Assembly (NCBI GenBank): GCA_045629585.1
Contig: JAZQRM010000060.1
Coordinates: forward strand, 17,312 to 81,311
Direction: 5' to 3'
DNA length: 64,000 nucleotides
Origin: Taishania sp045629585
GTDB taxonomy: Bacteria; Bacteroidota; Bacteroidia; Flavobacteriales_D; Crocinitomicaceae
The translations under genes and the position numbers were made by a program. The notes beneath the pieces are model-generated. The model saw nothing but the letters and a program-made list of their open reading frames with translations. It was not told where the DNA came from and did no database searches. Below, piece after piece: positions 7,456 to 17,237 of the stretch (positions are counted from its first letter, which is position 1; each line of letters starts with the position of its first letter).

Positions 7456-10400
7456 ATGAAATTTATTAAAGCAGCCTTACGTCACAAACAGGTAACACTT
7501 TCTGTTTTACTATTGGTTTTCATCACAGGTATTTACTCCTTATTGACCATGCCTCGTCGTGAAGATCCAAAAATCACAATTCGCGCAGGTCTTGTCGTTG
7601 CTTACTTCCCCGGTGCTAATTCCCATGAAGTTGAATTGCAAGTAACGCAAAAGGTGGAAGAATATCTTTTTCAGTTTAATGAGGTAAAAAAATCAAAAAC
7701 TGTTTCCATTTCTCGAGATGGTTGTATGTCCATTTTTGTGGAATTAAATGACAATGTATCTCAACCTGATATTTTCTGGAGCACGTTGCGTCACCAAATG
7801 CTTATTACCAATAAAATTGCTTTACCAGAAGGGGTAATCGGTCCAATTGTTAATTCTGACTTTGGGGACACGGAAGCGATGGTGTTAGCGATCAAAAGTG
7901 AGACAGCAACTTATCCAGAACTGATGAAATATACATCTATGCTGGAGAACAACATTCGTCTCGTACCATCTGTTTCAAAAATTAAACGGATTGGTGAACA
8001 ATCTGAAGAATATTTAGTAGAAATAAACAACACCAAATTAGCACAACTAGGTATTTCACTAGAAAACATCGTTAAAGTAATTCAATCGCAAAACACGCTA
8101 CTTCCTGCAGGTGAAATAAAAACAGGTGATTTAACAATTCCGATTACAGCAGTTAGTCATTATCAAACAGAGGCTGATATCGCGAATCAAATTGTAGGAG
8201 CTTCACAAACTGGAGAGGTAATCTATTTAAGAGACATTTCAACAATCAAGCGTCAAGTAAAAGAAAGTCAAACAGAAGCATATGTGGATGGAAATCGCAC
8301 TATTTTATTATCCATTCAAATGCATGAAAATAATAACATCGTTGATTTTGGAAATGCAGTTCGATCAAAAATTGAGGAAACAGAAAAAATGCTTCCATCC
8401 TCAGTTAACATCATAAATATAATTGATCAACCATCATTAGTTGACCACAATGTTGGACACTTTATTAAAGAATTTTTCATCGCAATCATAGCCGTAATAT
8501 TAGTCGTACTATTAATGTTGCCATTACGTGTTGCTGCAGTTGCTGCAACGGCCATTCCAATAACAGTAAGTGTCACTTTTGCAATGCTACATCTATTTGG
8601 TCTAGAACTGCACCAAGTTTCGCTTGCTGCGTTGATTGTTGTATTAGGTATGGTTGTGGATGACGCAATTGTCATTGCCGACAATTATGTTGAAAAATTA
8701 GATGAAGGTGAAAAACCTTGGGATGCAGCATGGAAATCTGCAAGTGAACTATTCATACCTGTGCTATCCGCTACAATCACCATTATTGCGGCTTTTTTAC
8801 CAATGGCGTTACTACCTGGAATGACCGGTGAATTTATCCGTGCACTACCTTATACTGTTACAATTGCATTATTTAGTTCTTTCTTCATCGCGGTTCTTTT
8901 GACCCCTTTATTGTGTTTTACATTTATCAAAAAAGGACTACACAGTTCGCAAGATAAACCATCATTAAAAAATAAAATACTAGATGGAATGCAGAACGGA
9001 TATAATAAAGCATTGGATTATTGTATCACCAAACCAAAAACAATTGTAGCTATTAGCTTTTTCACTATAATACTAGCTGGCCTCCTATTTATTGGTGGTG
9101 TAAAGCAAAAATTCTTTCCAGCCGCTGAAAGAAATCAATTTGTGATTGAAGTGTGGCTTCCGACAGGATCACAAGTAGACGCAACGAGAACAGCTGTTCA
9201 AAAATTGGAAAAAATAGTTGCAAAAGAACAAGGAATCACCAATTACACAACATTCATTGGTACTTCAGCACCACGTTTTTATTACAACTACACACCTGTT
9301 TTGCCAACCAGTAATTTTGGTCAAATTGTAATTAATACTGAGACAGCCGAGCGTGCTCTCGAATTACAAGAAAAATGGGTAAATACACTTCAGCAAGAAG
9401 CACCAGAAGCATTTGTTGATGTTAAACTAATGCAACAAGGACAACCGCTCGATAATCCAGTAGAAATTCGCATTCAAGGAGAAGAACTTAGTGAAATTCT
9501 CACCCTAAAAGAAGAAGTTATTGCGATTGCCGAAGCTTCTCCTTTTTTAAAAAGCATACAATCTAATTTTAAAGAAGACTATTTCAGAGTAAATATTCAA
9601 CTAAAAGACGAAGCGAAACGCCTTGGCTTCACAACAGAAAGTGTGGCAAAAATGTTATATACATCTGCCAATGGAGCACCAATCACAACAATGTACGAAG
9701 GGGACAAAGCCATACAAGTGACTTTAAAAACAGATGAGGGGAACAAGAATACAAATGACTTCACCCATCTAAATAATATTTACTTAGAATCTCCTGTAAC
9801 ACATGCAAATGTTCCTCTTAGTCAAATTGCTGATTTAGTACCTGCATGGTACACTGGACAAATTGTTCATAGAAATGGAATACGCACTTTGACCATTGGT
9901 TTAGAGCCTTTAGATCACATCCTCCCAAGTGAGTTATTGAAGGATATACGTTCAAAAATCAATTCAATAGCCTTACCTAATGGATACTCCATTGAATTTG
10001 GTGGAGAATACGGCAATCAACAGGAAACAATGTTACCAATGGCGGGGGTAATGGGGATCTCTATTGTATTAATATTCTTTATTCTCCTCTTCCAATTTCA
10101 AAATTTAAAGGAAACTATAATTGTAATTTTAACGATTCCCCTCAGTCTATTTGGCGCAATTTTAGGTCTTGTAGTCACAAGTAATAATTTTGGCTTCACT
10201 GCATTCATAGGATTAATCGCCTTATCCGGAATTGTAGTACGTAACGCTATTATTTTGGTGGATTATGCTCGTGAATTACAGCATCTCCACGGAATGAGTA
10301 TCCGTCAATCAGCAATCGAAGCTGGAAAACGAAGACTTCGCCCTATCTTTTTAACCGCAATGGCAGCTGCAATTGGGGTTGTTCCAATGATTATAAGTGG

Positions 10401-10530
10401 TTCTCCAATGTGGAGTCCTCTGGCTAGTATCATAGCTTTTGGTGTTGTTTGGAGTATGATTACCGCATTATTTACCGTGCCAATTATTTACATGTACTGG
10501 ATCAAACCTTCAAAAAAGACAGAAGAATGA
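7456..10530 (+). CDS. RND efflux transporter permease
   Basis: 1024-residue inner-membrane proton antiporter of the AcrB-like RND family. It has an N-terminal TM helix, two large periplasmic loops and two six-helix blocks. The proton-relay Asp pair is D402/D403 in GMVVDDAIVIADN. At the place of AcrB Lys940 there is Arg929 (GIVVRNAIILVD). The gene lies between adaptor and outer-membrane channel genes. Substrate cannot be told from sequence; the overall type suggests drugs or other hydrophobic compounds rather than heavy metals. Confidence 0.95.
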   Translation: MKFIKAALRHKQVTLSVLLLVFITGIYSLLTMPRREDPKITIRAGLVVAYFPGANSHEVELQVTQKVEEYLFQFNEVKKSKTVSISRDGCMSIFVELNDNVSQPDIFWSTLRHQMLITNKIALPEGVIGPIVNSDFGDTEAMVLAIKSETATYPELMKYTSMLENNIRLVPSVSKIKRIGEQSEEYLVEINNTKLAQLGISLENIVKVIQSQNTLLPAGEIKTGDLTIPITAVSHYQTEADIANQIVGASQTGEVIYLRDISTIKRQVKESQTEAYVDGNRTILLSIQMHENNNIVDFGNAVRSKIEETEKMLPSSVNIINIIDQPSLVDHNVGHFIKEFFIAIIAVILVVLLMLPLRVAAVAATAIPITVSVTFAMLHLFGLELHQVSLAALIVVLGMVVDDAIVIADNYVEKLDEGEKPWDAAWKSASELFIPVLSATITIIAAFLPMALLPGMTGEFIRALPYTVTIALFSSFFIAVLLTPLLCFTFIKKGLHSSQDKPSLKNKILDGMQNGYNKALDYCITKPKTIVAISFFTIILAGLLFIGGVKQKFFPAAERNQFVIEVWLPTGSQVDATRTAVQKLEKIVAKEQGITNYTTFIGTSAPRFYYNYTPVLPTSNFGQIVINTETAERALELQEKWVNTLQQEAPEAFVDVKLMQQGQPLDNPVEIRIQGEELSEILTLKEEVIAIAEASPFLKSIQSNFKEDYFRVNIQLKDEAKRLGFTTESVAKMLYTSANGAPITTMYEGDKAIQVTLKTDEGNKNTNDFTHLNNIYLESPVTHANVPLSQIADLVPAWYTGQIVHRNGIRTLTIGLEPLDHILPSELLKDIRSKINSIALPNGYSIEFGGEYGNQQETMLPMAGVMGISIVLIFFILLFQFQNLKETIIVILTIPLSLFGAILGLVVTSNNFGFTAFIGLIALSGIVVRNAIILVDYARELQHLHGMSIRQSAIEAGKRRLRPIFLTAMAAAIGVVPMIISGSPMWSPLASIIAFGVVWSMITALFTVPIIYMYWIKPSKKTEE

Positions 10531-11846
10531 AAAAGTTATTAATGCTTATACCGAGTTTAATGGTTAGCCTAACCTGGGCACAAACCTATACAATGCAACA
10601 ATTGGTTGATTCTGCATTAATCAATAATAAATTATTGCAAATAAAAACCTATCAAATAAAGGAAAAACAGGCTGCCTTGGCCTCCACGAATCAACTGAGA
10701 TTACCAAATCTGACGATAATGGGGAATTACATGTATAATTTCACTCCTTTACGTGTTAATGTGCCTGCAGGTGCTCTTGGTTCAACCCCCATACCTGGGT
10801 TACCAATCTCTATTCCTATTCCGTTTGAAAATGTTAATCAGGTTATTGGAAAAAACAACACCGTGGTCGCTGGTGCCATTCTATACCAACCAATTACCGA
10901 ACAATTTAAAATCAGCAACGGTACCAACGTCAAAAAAATAGATGTTCGAATTATTGAAGCTGAACAACAACAGACTGCTGAAAAAATAAAAAATGGAATT
11001 CAACAACTTTACTTAGGAATCAATGCAACGCGCTATGCAATTACAGCAATCGAAGGCAGTATTGAACTCGCGCAAGCAGAAGTTGACTATATTCAAGTAG
11101 CCATCGAAAGTGAAAAAGCTATTCCGATGAACTATTATGGTTTAAAAGCATCATTAGCAGATGAAAAGCAGAAGAAACTAAAAAAAGAGGCTGAATTATT
11201 AAAAATGGTCAATACCTTAAACCAATTAACTCAATTGCAATTAACAGCTAACCAGATTTCAGACCAAGTAGTATCATTTCCAGAAGAAGAAACATTATCA
11301 AACTATGTGGCAAAGGCGCAAAACAGCCCAGACTATCAAATTGCCTATCTAAATCAACAGAAAGCAATTGAAGGAATCAGAGCAACAAAAAACAGTTATC
11401 TACCCGACCTAGGAGTAATTGGCGGATACATGTATCAATATGGCATTGACTATATCAACAACAACTTCGCTGTACTAGGTGTAAATCTAAAATGGAATAT
11501 CAATGATATTTTTAGAAACAAACAAGAACAGCATCAACGCGAAGCATTAAAAGCACAAGCTACTTTATTTGCAGAGCATACGCAATCTGAAATTGAACAA
11601 AATATTAATACCGCATACCAAGAACTAATGCTTGCAAAGCAATTAATCCTTGTGGCAGAGGAGGTCGACGAATATCGTTTGTTAAATTTCGAAATGCACA
11701 AAGACAAATTTGATGCAGGTCTAATTAATTACAAAGAATTAGTCAAAACGAAACAAGAGCATACCAAAGCAAAATCAGATTACTATGCTGCGCTTTTAAA
11801 TTATCAAATACATTTAAGCCAAATTAGAGCATTAACTGGGCAATAA
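10527..11846 (+). CDS. TolC-family outer-membrane channel
   Basis: 439 residues with a signal peptide (MKKLLMLIPSLMVSLTWAQ). It has two structural repeats of long alpha-helices and short beta-strand segments (YTMQQLVDSALINNKLLQ; ending YKELVKTKQEHTKAKSDYYAALLNYQIHLSQI in pieces), typical of TolC/OEP proteins. Its ATG overlaps the permease stop as ATGA, implying translational coupling. An ATG at 10449 in the same frame lies inside the permease gene and is rejected. It completes the tripartite pump. Confidence 0.93.
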   Translation: MKKLLMLIPSLMVSLTWAQTYTMQQLVDSALINNKLLQIKTYQIKEKQAALASTNQLRLPNLTIMGNYMYNFTPLRVNVPAGALGSTPIPGLPISIPIPFENVNQVIGKNNTVVAGAILYQPITEQFKISNGTNVKKIDVRIIEAEQQQTAEKIKNGIQQLYLGINATRYAITAIEGSIELAQAEVDYIQVAIESEKAIPMNYYGLKASLADEKQKKLKKEAELLKMVNTLNQLTQLQLTANQISDQVVSFPEEETLSNYVAKAQNSPDYQIAYLNQQKAIEGIRATKNSYLPDLGVIGGYMYQYGIDYINNNFAVLGVNLKWNINDIFRNKQEQHQREALKAQATLFAEHTQSEIEQNINTAYQELMLAKQLILVAEEVDEYRLLNFEMHKDKFDAGLINYKELVKTKQEHTKAKSDYYAALLNYQIHLSQIRALTGQ

Positions 11847-11866
11847 ACATTGTGCAATATCATATT

Positions 11867-11901
11867 TTAAAAGGGTAAGCAATAAAAACTTACCCTTTTA
11901 A
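11867..11901 (+). terminator. Terminator of efflux operon
   Basis: A perfect 13-bp inverted repeat (11867-11879 with 11889-11901), 9-nt loop, 20 bp after the TolC stop. The 3' arm ends in TTTTAA rather than a long T-run. Confidence 0.7.
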
Positions 11902-12015
11902 AGAAACTTCATCGAATCAACAAAAGTCTTTAATCCAATCATAAAACGTACAAAAAAACATTCCAAACAGAAATAATAGTTCGTTAAAACAACACTCCAT
12001 TACTTTGAATTTAAG

Positions 12016-12023
12016 TATCTTTG
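12016..12023 (+). promoter_or_regulatory. Putative -7 box for alpha/beta hydrolase
   Basis: TATCTTTG fits TAnnTTTG and contains the TTG at 12021. This argues against translation from that codon. Confidence 0.45.
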
Positions 12024-12056
12024 CAGCATAATTTCATCATTGATTTTAAAAAAAAA

Positions 12057-12842
12057 GTGCTTCATTACAAAATTTTCAACAATACAAACACTAACGCACC
12101 ATGGATTACTTTTATTCATGGTGCCGGAGGAAGTAGCAACATCTGGTTTAAACAATTAAAAGCTTTTAGAGAAAATTATAATCTACTACTAATTGATCTT
12201 AGAGGACATGGGCTTTCAAAAAACATTTATTCTGATTGGAAAAAATATTCATTTGAAGCTGTCGGAAATGATGTATTAGAAGTGTTGGATTTTCTTAAAA
12301 TACAACAAACCCATTTTGTTGGAATTTCTTTAGGTACAATTATTATACGTGAATTAACAGAAAGGCATCCGGAAAGAACTTTAAGCATGATATTAGGTGG
12401 AGCTGTTACCCATTTCAATTTTAGATGCCGAATTCTAATGCGAATAGCAAATACCACAAAGTCTTTTGTACCGTACATGATTTTATATAATTTTTTCGCA
12501 TTTATTATAATGCCGAAAAAAAATCACTCAGAATCGAGAAATTTATTTGTTTCCGAAGCTAAAAAACTATACCAAAAAGAGTTCAAAAAATGGATTTCAA
12601 TGATCACTCAGTTGAAACCTATATTTAACCTCTTTCACTCAAAAGAAGCTGATAAACCAACTTTATATATAATGGGGAGTGAAGATTACCTCTTTTTGCC
12701 TTCAGTAAAAAAAATAGTTGCTTCTCACAAAAAGACATCCTTAGCAATTATTGAACATTGTGGACATGTTGTAAACATCGAACAACCTCAAATCTTTAAT
12801 GCGCTTTTACTTGATCACTTACATTTGTTTGAAAAAAGATAG
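12057..12842 (+). CDS. Alpha/beta-fold hydrolase
   Basis: 261 residues. The oxyanion region is FIHGAGGSSNIW, the nucleophile elbow is GISLGT (Ser), the acid is in GSEDYLF and the catalytic His is in EHCGHVVNIEQP, so the triad is complete. No signal peptide, so cytoplasmic. Substrate unknown; the fold serves esterases, thioesterases and C-C hydrolases. The start is uncertain: a TTG at 12021 lies inside a -7 promoter box, so I prefer the GTG at 12057, which gives a natural VLHYKIFNN beginning. Monocistronic. Confidence 0.85.
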   Translation: MLHYKIFNNTNTNAPWITFIHGAGGSSNIWFKQLKAFRENYNLLLIDLRGHGLSKNIYSDWKKYSFEAVGNDVLEVLDFLKIQQTHFVGISLGTIIIRELTERHPERTLSMILGGAVTHFNFRCRILMRIANTTKSFVPYMILYNFFAFIIMPKKNHSESRNLFVSEAKKLYQKEFKKWISMITQLKPIFNLFHSKEADKPTLYIMGSEDYLFLPSVKKIVASHKKTSLAIIEHCGHVVNIEQPQIFNALLLDHLHLFEKR

Positions 12843-12875
12843 TACACCATATCGCAACAAAAGAAACACAACAAA

Positions 12876-12924
12876 TTATTAATCAGCCGATTAATAAAAA
12901 TTGTTATTGGTTAATTTTTATTAA
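12876..12924 (+). promoter_or_regulatory. Two overlapping, mutually exclusive hairpins
   Basis: Hairpin A pairs 12876-12884 with 12889-12897 (9 bp, loop agcc). Hairpin B pairs 12891-12902 with 12913-12924 (12 bp, 10-nt loop), followed by A-rich sequence. They share 12891-12897, so only one can form fully. It could be the hydrolase terminator or a leader element for the phytochrome operon. It is very AT-rich and may be chance. Confidence 0.35.
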
Positions 12925-13083
12925 AAAAAAGATGAAAATTAACAAATTTATCAGAAAAAAGTGCATTTCTTTGTTATTGAATACTATTACTTTATAATCT
13001 CTTTCGATCTTGATTTATCTTAAAACGTAAATTCGTACGATTACAAGGAGCTTATATAAACGCTATTAATCAATCATTTACAA

Positions 13084-15270
13084 ATGGTTTTAAGCACACT
13101 AAATTGCGAAGATGAAAAGATTCATCTCTGCGGACAAATACAACCTTTTGGTTATATGATTGTCTTTAATATGAGTAAACAATGTATTGCAATAAGTGAA
13201 AATTGTAAAGATTGGCTTAATCAGCCTATCGAATCCCTTTTAAATAAAAACATTCTTTTTTTCCAAGATCTATTTAAAACAGAAGATTGTTTAGATTTTA
13301 ATGAAAATGAGATGCAGCTGTTACGTGAAGAAGCTATGCTCTTTTCTATAACATTAAACGAAATTCGTTATCAGCTAAATATTCAGATAAACAGTGAGCA
13401 TTTATTCTTTGAATTTGAAGAAATTGATGCCTTAAATGTTGAGTTATCACAATTTCAAAAATTTCAAACCACATTAAATCGATCAAATAATATTTGGCAA
13501 ACACTCTCCGATAGTATATATAAAATTATAGGATTTGATCGAATAATGATTTATCAATTCTTGGAAGATCAATCCGGTCAAGTTATAGCAGAAAGTGTAC
13601 ATGGAAATTTAGCACCTGTTCTTGGTTTCCGTTATCCAGAATTTGATATCCCAGCACAAGCACGTGCTATCTTTGTTCACAATCATAGTAGACAAACTCC
13701 TAACATCTTTGCAAAACCTGTTAATTTGATTGGTAAGTCAGTGCATGAAATAGATTTATCAAACTCACAAATTAGACAAATGTCACCTATCCATCTAAAA
13801 TATTTAGAAAATACTGAGGTGACCGCAAGTGCAAGTTTTTCCATCATAGTAGAAAATAAATTGTGGGGTTTAGTTTGTTGCCAACATCAAAGTCCAAAAT
13901 ATATTACGCTCAATGAAAAAAACCTATGTCTCTTCATCACAAATTATGCAGCAAATAGATTTTTAGTTACTGAAAGAGACTTATCCTTAGAACAAGCAGA
14001 ATTAATTAGAAATATAGAACTCGATTTAAAAGAAAAGTTATTCTATAATCAATCGTTGGAACTCATTCTTGATGATTTTTCAGAATCTTTTATGAAAATA
14101 TTATCTGCTAGTGGACTTATCATAAAAACCCCTGAAACCATAATCAGATATGGAGACACTCCTTCTGATTTAGTCTATTCAGAAATAAGAAAAGATATAA
14201 AAGAAGCTTCTCCTATTGATGAAATCTACACAACACATCAATATTCATTAGAGAAAAGCAATAAAAAAATATATACAGACAATTGTTCAGGGATAGCTCG
14301 AATTAAGTTTGATCAAAATGAATTATATTCCATTTATTGGTTTAGAAAGGAGATTATAAAGGAAGAAATATGGGCCGGTAATCCTGAAAAAGTAAAAACA
14401 TTTTCAGAAGAACATCAAGCATATATTTTTAATCCTAGAAATAATTTTGATGCATGGAGAAATATAGTCTACAAACAAGCAGAACAATGGTCAAATTTTG
14501 ATTTAAAATTTTTACACCGTATCCATCAGATTATAAAAGAGTCGATTCTCCGAAAAATGGAGGAAACACGTGAATTAAATGAACGTTTAATAGAAATTAA
14601 TAACCGTCTAGATGCGTACACTCATCAAATTGGTCATGATTTAAGAAATCCATTAACCACAATAAAAGCTAGTGCTGAATACCTACAAAGGTGTGATAAC
14701 CTAAGTATTAATGTCATTACTCAGTTTTCAAACTATATTCTTGAAGCTACCAATTTAATTAATAATATCATTGATAAAACAATAGATTCGACTTCTCAAT
14801 CGCCCATTCCTTTAAATTATTCACCAATCAATGTAGATCGTTTTATAGAACAAATTGTGCAACAAGCGGTCAAAGAATATAGCGTACAAAATTTCAAAAT
14901 TCATATCGGTACCCTTCATCCTGTATCAGGTGAAAAAACACTCCTCTATCAACTTTTTATGAACATTATAAACAACGCGTTTAAGTTTAGTAGTAAACAA
15001 GAAATTACCGAAGTCAAAATTGAAAGTACTGTAGAAGCCGAAAATGTCGTTTATTACATTACCGATAATGGAATTGGAATTGAAGAAGAGGAAAATACTT
15101 CCATATTTAGCATGTTTAAACGCCTTTCAAATGCGGAAGAGTTCGAAGGAACAGGTGTTGGAATGTCAATAGTCAAAAGAATAGTTGAAAGGCTAAATGC
15201 AAATATATCCTTCGATTCGAAACTTGGAATCGGTACCACTTTTAAGATTTCATTTCCATATGCATACTAA
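13084..15270 (+). CDS. Bacteriophytochrome sensor histidine kinase
   Basis: 728-residue red/far-red light sensor that binds biliverdin. Order: PAS (about 1-115), GAF (about 135-300), PHY (about 315-490), HisKA (H518 in HQIGHDLRNP) and HATPase (N-box NAFKFSS, G1 DNGIGIEEE, G2 GTGVGMSIVKR). The likely biliverdin-linking Cys8 lies in CEDEKIHLCGQIQPFG (family QPHG, here QPFG). The GAF DIP motif is in FDIPAQARAIF, and the PHY tongue WFRKE...IWAGNPEK is present. It overlaps the heme oxygenase gene by 11 bp, so sensor and chromophore enzyme are co-translated. No response regulator is adjacent, so the output partner is elsewhere. Gene symbol bphP by analogy. Confidence 0.93.
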   Translation: MVLSTLNCEDEKIHLCGQIQPFGYMIVFNMSKQCIAISENCKDWLNQPIESLLNKNILFFQDLFKTEDCLDFNENEMQLLREEAMLFSITLNEIRYQLNIQINSEHLFFEFEEIDALNVELSQFQKFQTTLNRSNNIWQTLSDSIYKIIGFDRIMIYQFLEDQSGQVIAESVHGNLAPVLGFRYPEFDIPAQARAIFVHNHSRQTPNIFAKPVNLIGKSVHEIDLSNSQIRQMSPIHLKYLENTEVTASASFSIIVENKLWGLVCCQHQSPKYITLNEKNLCLFITNYAANRFLVTERDLSLEQAELIRNIELDLKEKLFYNQSLELILDDFSESFMKILSASGLIIKTPETIIRYGDTPSDLVYSEIRKDIKEASPIDEIYTTHQYSLEKSNKKIYTDNCSGIARIKFDQNELYSIYWFRKEIIKEEIWAGNPEKVKTFSEEHQAYIFNPRNNFDAWRNIVYKQAEQWSNFDLKFLHRIHQIIKESILRKMEETRELNERLIEINNRLDAYTHQIGHDLRNPLTTIKASAEYLQRCDNLSINVITQFSNYILEATNLINNIIDKTIDSTSQSPIPLNYSPINVDRFIEQIVQQAVKEYSVQNFKIHIGTLHPVSGEKTLLYQLFMNIINNAFKFSSKQEITEVKIESTVEAENVVYYITDNGIGIEEEENTSIFSMFKRLSNAEEFEGTGVGMSIVKRIVERLNANISFDSKLGIGTTFKISFPYAY

Positions 15271-15790
15271 ACGATTAAAAGAAGAAACCAAGCATTTACA
15301 TGATAGAGTTGAACATGTAATGCACTCAACACTGTTGTTTACAGGTGAGTTTACAGTTGCTCTCTATCAAAATTTCTTAATACAGTCCTATCGTTATCTT
15401 TCAAGTATTGAAAAAAACACAATACAACATTGGACAAATTATGCTGAAATAATTCAGCAAAAAACAGAAGCTGTAAAAAAAGATTTAACCATTCTTAAAC
15501 TAGATTTACCATCATCTGAAATATTAAACCAAACTAATAATAGTAAATACTACACCCTTGGAAAGATTTATATTGTTCTTGGAGCAATGCTGGGGAATAA
15601 AATGATTTACAAAGCATTAAAATCAAACCCAGCCTTTACAACAGTACCTTTCTTTTATCTTACGGAGCATCAAGATCATCTAGGTGAAATTTGGAGTGCA
15701 TTTCAAAACCATATAAATCAACTGGAAGAAGTACAACTGGAAGAAGTTATTGAGGGAGCTAAAACTGGTTATCTCTTTTTTGGTGAATAA
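15260..15790 (+). CDS. Biliverdin-producing heme oxygenase
   Basis: 176 residues. It opens heme to biliverdin, the bacteriophytochrome chromophore. The N-terminus RLKEETKHLHDRVE matches the LRxxTxxxHxxxE signature, making His14 the likely proximal heme ligand; the distal helix region is YTLGKIYIVLGAMLGNKMI. The ATG at 15260 sits inside the 3' end of the phytochrome gene. An in-frame ATG at 15197 would overlap by 74 bp and add residues before the family start, so it is rejected. Equivalent to bphO. Confidence 0.9.
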   Translation: MHTKRLKEETKHLHDRVEHVMHSTLLFTGEFTVALYQNFLIQSYRYLSSIEKNTIQHWTNYAEIIQQKTEAVKKDLTILKLDLPSSEILNQTNNSKYYTLGKIYIVLGAMLGNKMIYKALKSNPAFTTVPFFYLTEHQDHLGEIWSAFQNHINQLEEVQLEEVIEGAKTGYLFFGE

Positions 15791-15800
15791 TGTAACTCAA

Positions 15801-16385
15801 TTAGAAAATAGTTAAAGAATTAATGGATCGACCAATGTATTTCTCCAATGTTTTGTAACTTCCTTTTTTAAGATTCCGCTTTACAATTGCATTAAAAATA
15901 GTACGCTGTAATCCCACCGGAATCCCATAAATTCGAGTATTCTGCAACGTTAATATCAAAGCTGTGTGAGCAAGTGATTTTGGATTACCTTTTTTATCTG
16001 TCAATCCATCATCCATTAATCCATAATGAATACGCATAGACTCTTCGAAATGGCGAGGTGGAGTCAGTTTTACACGGAAAATCAATTCTTCATCAGCACG
16101 ATTTAAAAAAGTATGAGGAGTACCAATTGGGGCTATAAACGTTTCACCTGGTTGAAGTTGAATCTCGTCTTTGTTCGTTTGATATTTCAATGTCAATTGA
16201 CCTGAAATACATTCAAAAGATTCCGTGAAAACATCGTGTGTATGCAATGGCGGACCATCTCCATGCGGTGGCAATTTCACCTCCAAAAGCAAATATGCTC
16301 CGTTTGTTTCTTCTGCAGTTTCTAAAAAAGTGACGGTTTCTCCAGTGGCGCGATTTACAACTGTTCGAGGTAATTGTGTTGACAT
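15801..16385 (-). CDS. Cupin-domain protein
   Basis: 194 residues. A single cupin (about 30-115) carries the metal-binding pattern PPHGDGPPLHTHDVFTESFE (two His and a Glu), and PGETFIAPIGTPHTF supplies the C-terminal His. The extra C-terminal part of about 70 residues has no recognised domain. It could be a dioxygenase-type or binding protein; the substrate is unknown. The frame is open to an ATG at 16439, but MSTQLPRTV at 16385 is the natural start and a -7 box lies just upstream. Converges with the heme oxygenase gene. Confidence 0.8.
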   Translation of the reverse strand: MSTQLPRTVVNRATGETVTFLETAEETNGAYLLLEVKLPPHGDGPPLHTHDVFTESFECISGQLTLKYQTNKDEIQLQPGETFIAPIGTPHTFLNRADEELIFRVKLTPPRHFEESMRIHYGLMDDGLTDKKGNPKSLAHTALILTLQNTRIYGIPVGLQRTIFNAIVKRNLKKGSYKTLEKYIGRSINSLTIF

Positions 16386-16399
16386 TTCTTTCTTTTGCA

Positions 16400-16407
16400 C
16401 AAAAATA
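16400..16407 (-). promoter_or_regulatory. Putative -7 box for cupin gene
   Basis: TATTTTTG on the minus strand, ending 14 nt before ATG 16385. Confidence 0.45.
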
Positions 16408-16529
16408 CAACTTAAAAAAACAACACTTGTTGAATTCATGTAACAAACACTCCATTCTTCGTTTAGGTCAAACTACTTACTAAATACACCAAGCAAAAAA
16501 ACATTATATTTATCTACTTAAAACGACTT

Positions 16530-17237
16530 ATGAAGTACTTATTTCCGTTACTGTTTTGCACATCTCTTCTCTCTTGTAATTATTCTAAAAAGAAAAATAT
16601 CTGCGCGAAAATTCAAGATAACGACCAAAAAAAAGTACGCTATACATTTTCACAATCTGAAATCGTTGATTTTGGTGTTTCTTCAGGGCTATATCAGATT
16701 CTTTACGATTATTCAAATCCTTTAGACACCTTTTACAACAGAGCATATGTAATCGGAAAGGATAGTATTGTTTACCTTCAGCTGGGATTCTTCAAAAACA
16801 CAGATGAATACCGTGACTTCGCCCATCAAGGTGATAAAAAACAACTCATTCTATTCGACGGAATCACCAAACATTCACTCTCCCTTCCCCTATTCGACAC
16901 GCATATGTCCAACTTCTCGATAAATGACCATATTATTTACTACTGGGGATTAAAAGATTACAAAACATACGCGTGTTATTACGATCTAAACACAAACAAA
17001 CACCAGTCTATTTATTTAGGCCCGTCACCTGAAACGGATTTTGACGGAATATTTGGAGCGCCAATTGTAGAGAAAAATAACCAAGTCATTTTTAAACTGT
17101 ATGATTTAGTTGAATCGACCTGGCATGTAAACGACACATGCACAAAAATTTTTATCTTCACTGAACCAATGCGTCATCGATTGCACTTATATGAAAATGA
17201 CAACATAAATAAAGAAACTAATCATGAAAATATTTAA
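16530..17237 (+). CDS. Predicted lipoprotein of unknown function
   Basis: 235 residues with a lipoprotein signal (MKYLFPLLFCTSLLSCN, lipobox LLSC, Cys16). The mature part has many short beta-like segments and aromatic residues (YIIGKDSIVYLQLGF-like, HIIYYWGLKDYKTYACYYDL), suggesting a beta-rich fold, possibly propeller-like. I recognise no family. The end overlaps the next gene by 14 bp, so the two are probably co-expressed. Confidence 0.7.
   Translation: MKYLFPLLFCTSLLSCNYSKKKNICAKIQDNDQKKVRYTFSQSEIVDFGVSSGLYQILYDYSNPLDTFYNRAYVIGKDSIVYLQLGFFKNTDEYRDFAHQGDKKQLILFDGITKHSLSLPLFDTHMSNFSINDHIIYYWGLKDYKTYACYYDLNTNKHQSIYLGPSPETDFDGIFGAPIVEKNNQVIFKLYDLVESTWHVNDTCTKIFIFTEPMRHRLHLYENDNINKETNHENI

Noticed and set aside
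10449..10526. Early ATG of the TolC-like gene
   Set aside because: It lies in the permease coding region and precedes the signal peptide that begins at 10527.
16213..16455. ORFs on both strands around the cupin start
   Set aside because: Out-of-frame shadows of the cupin gene with Cys/Arg-rich composition.
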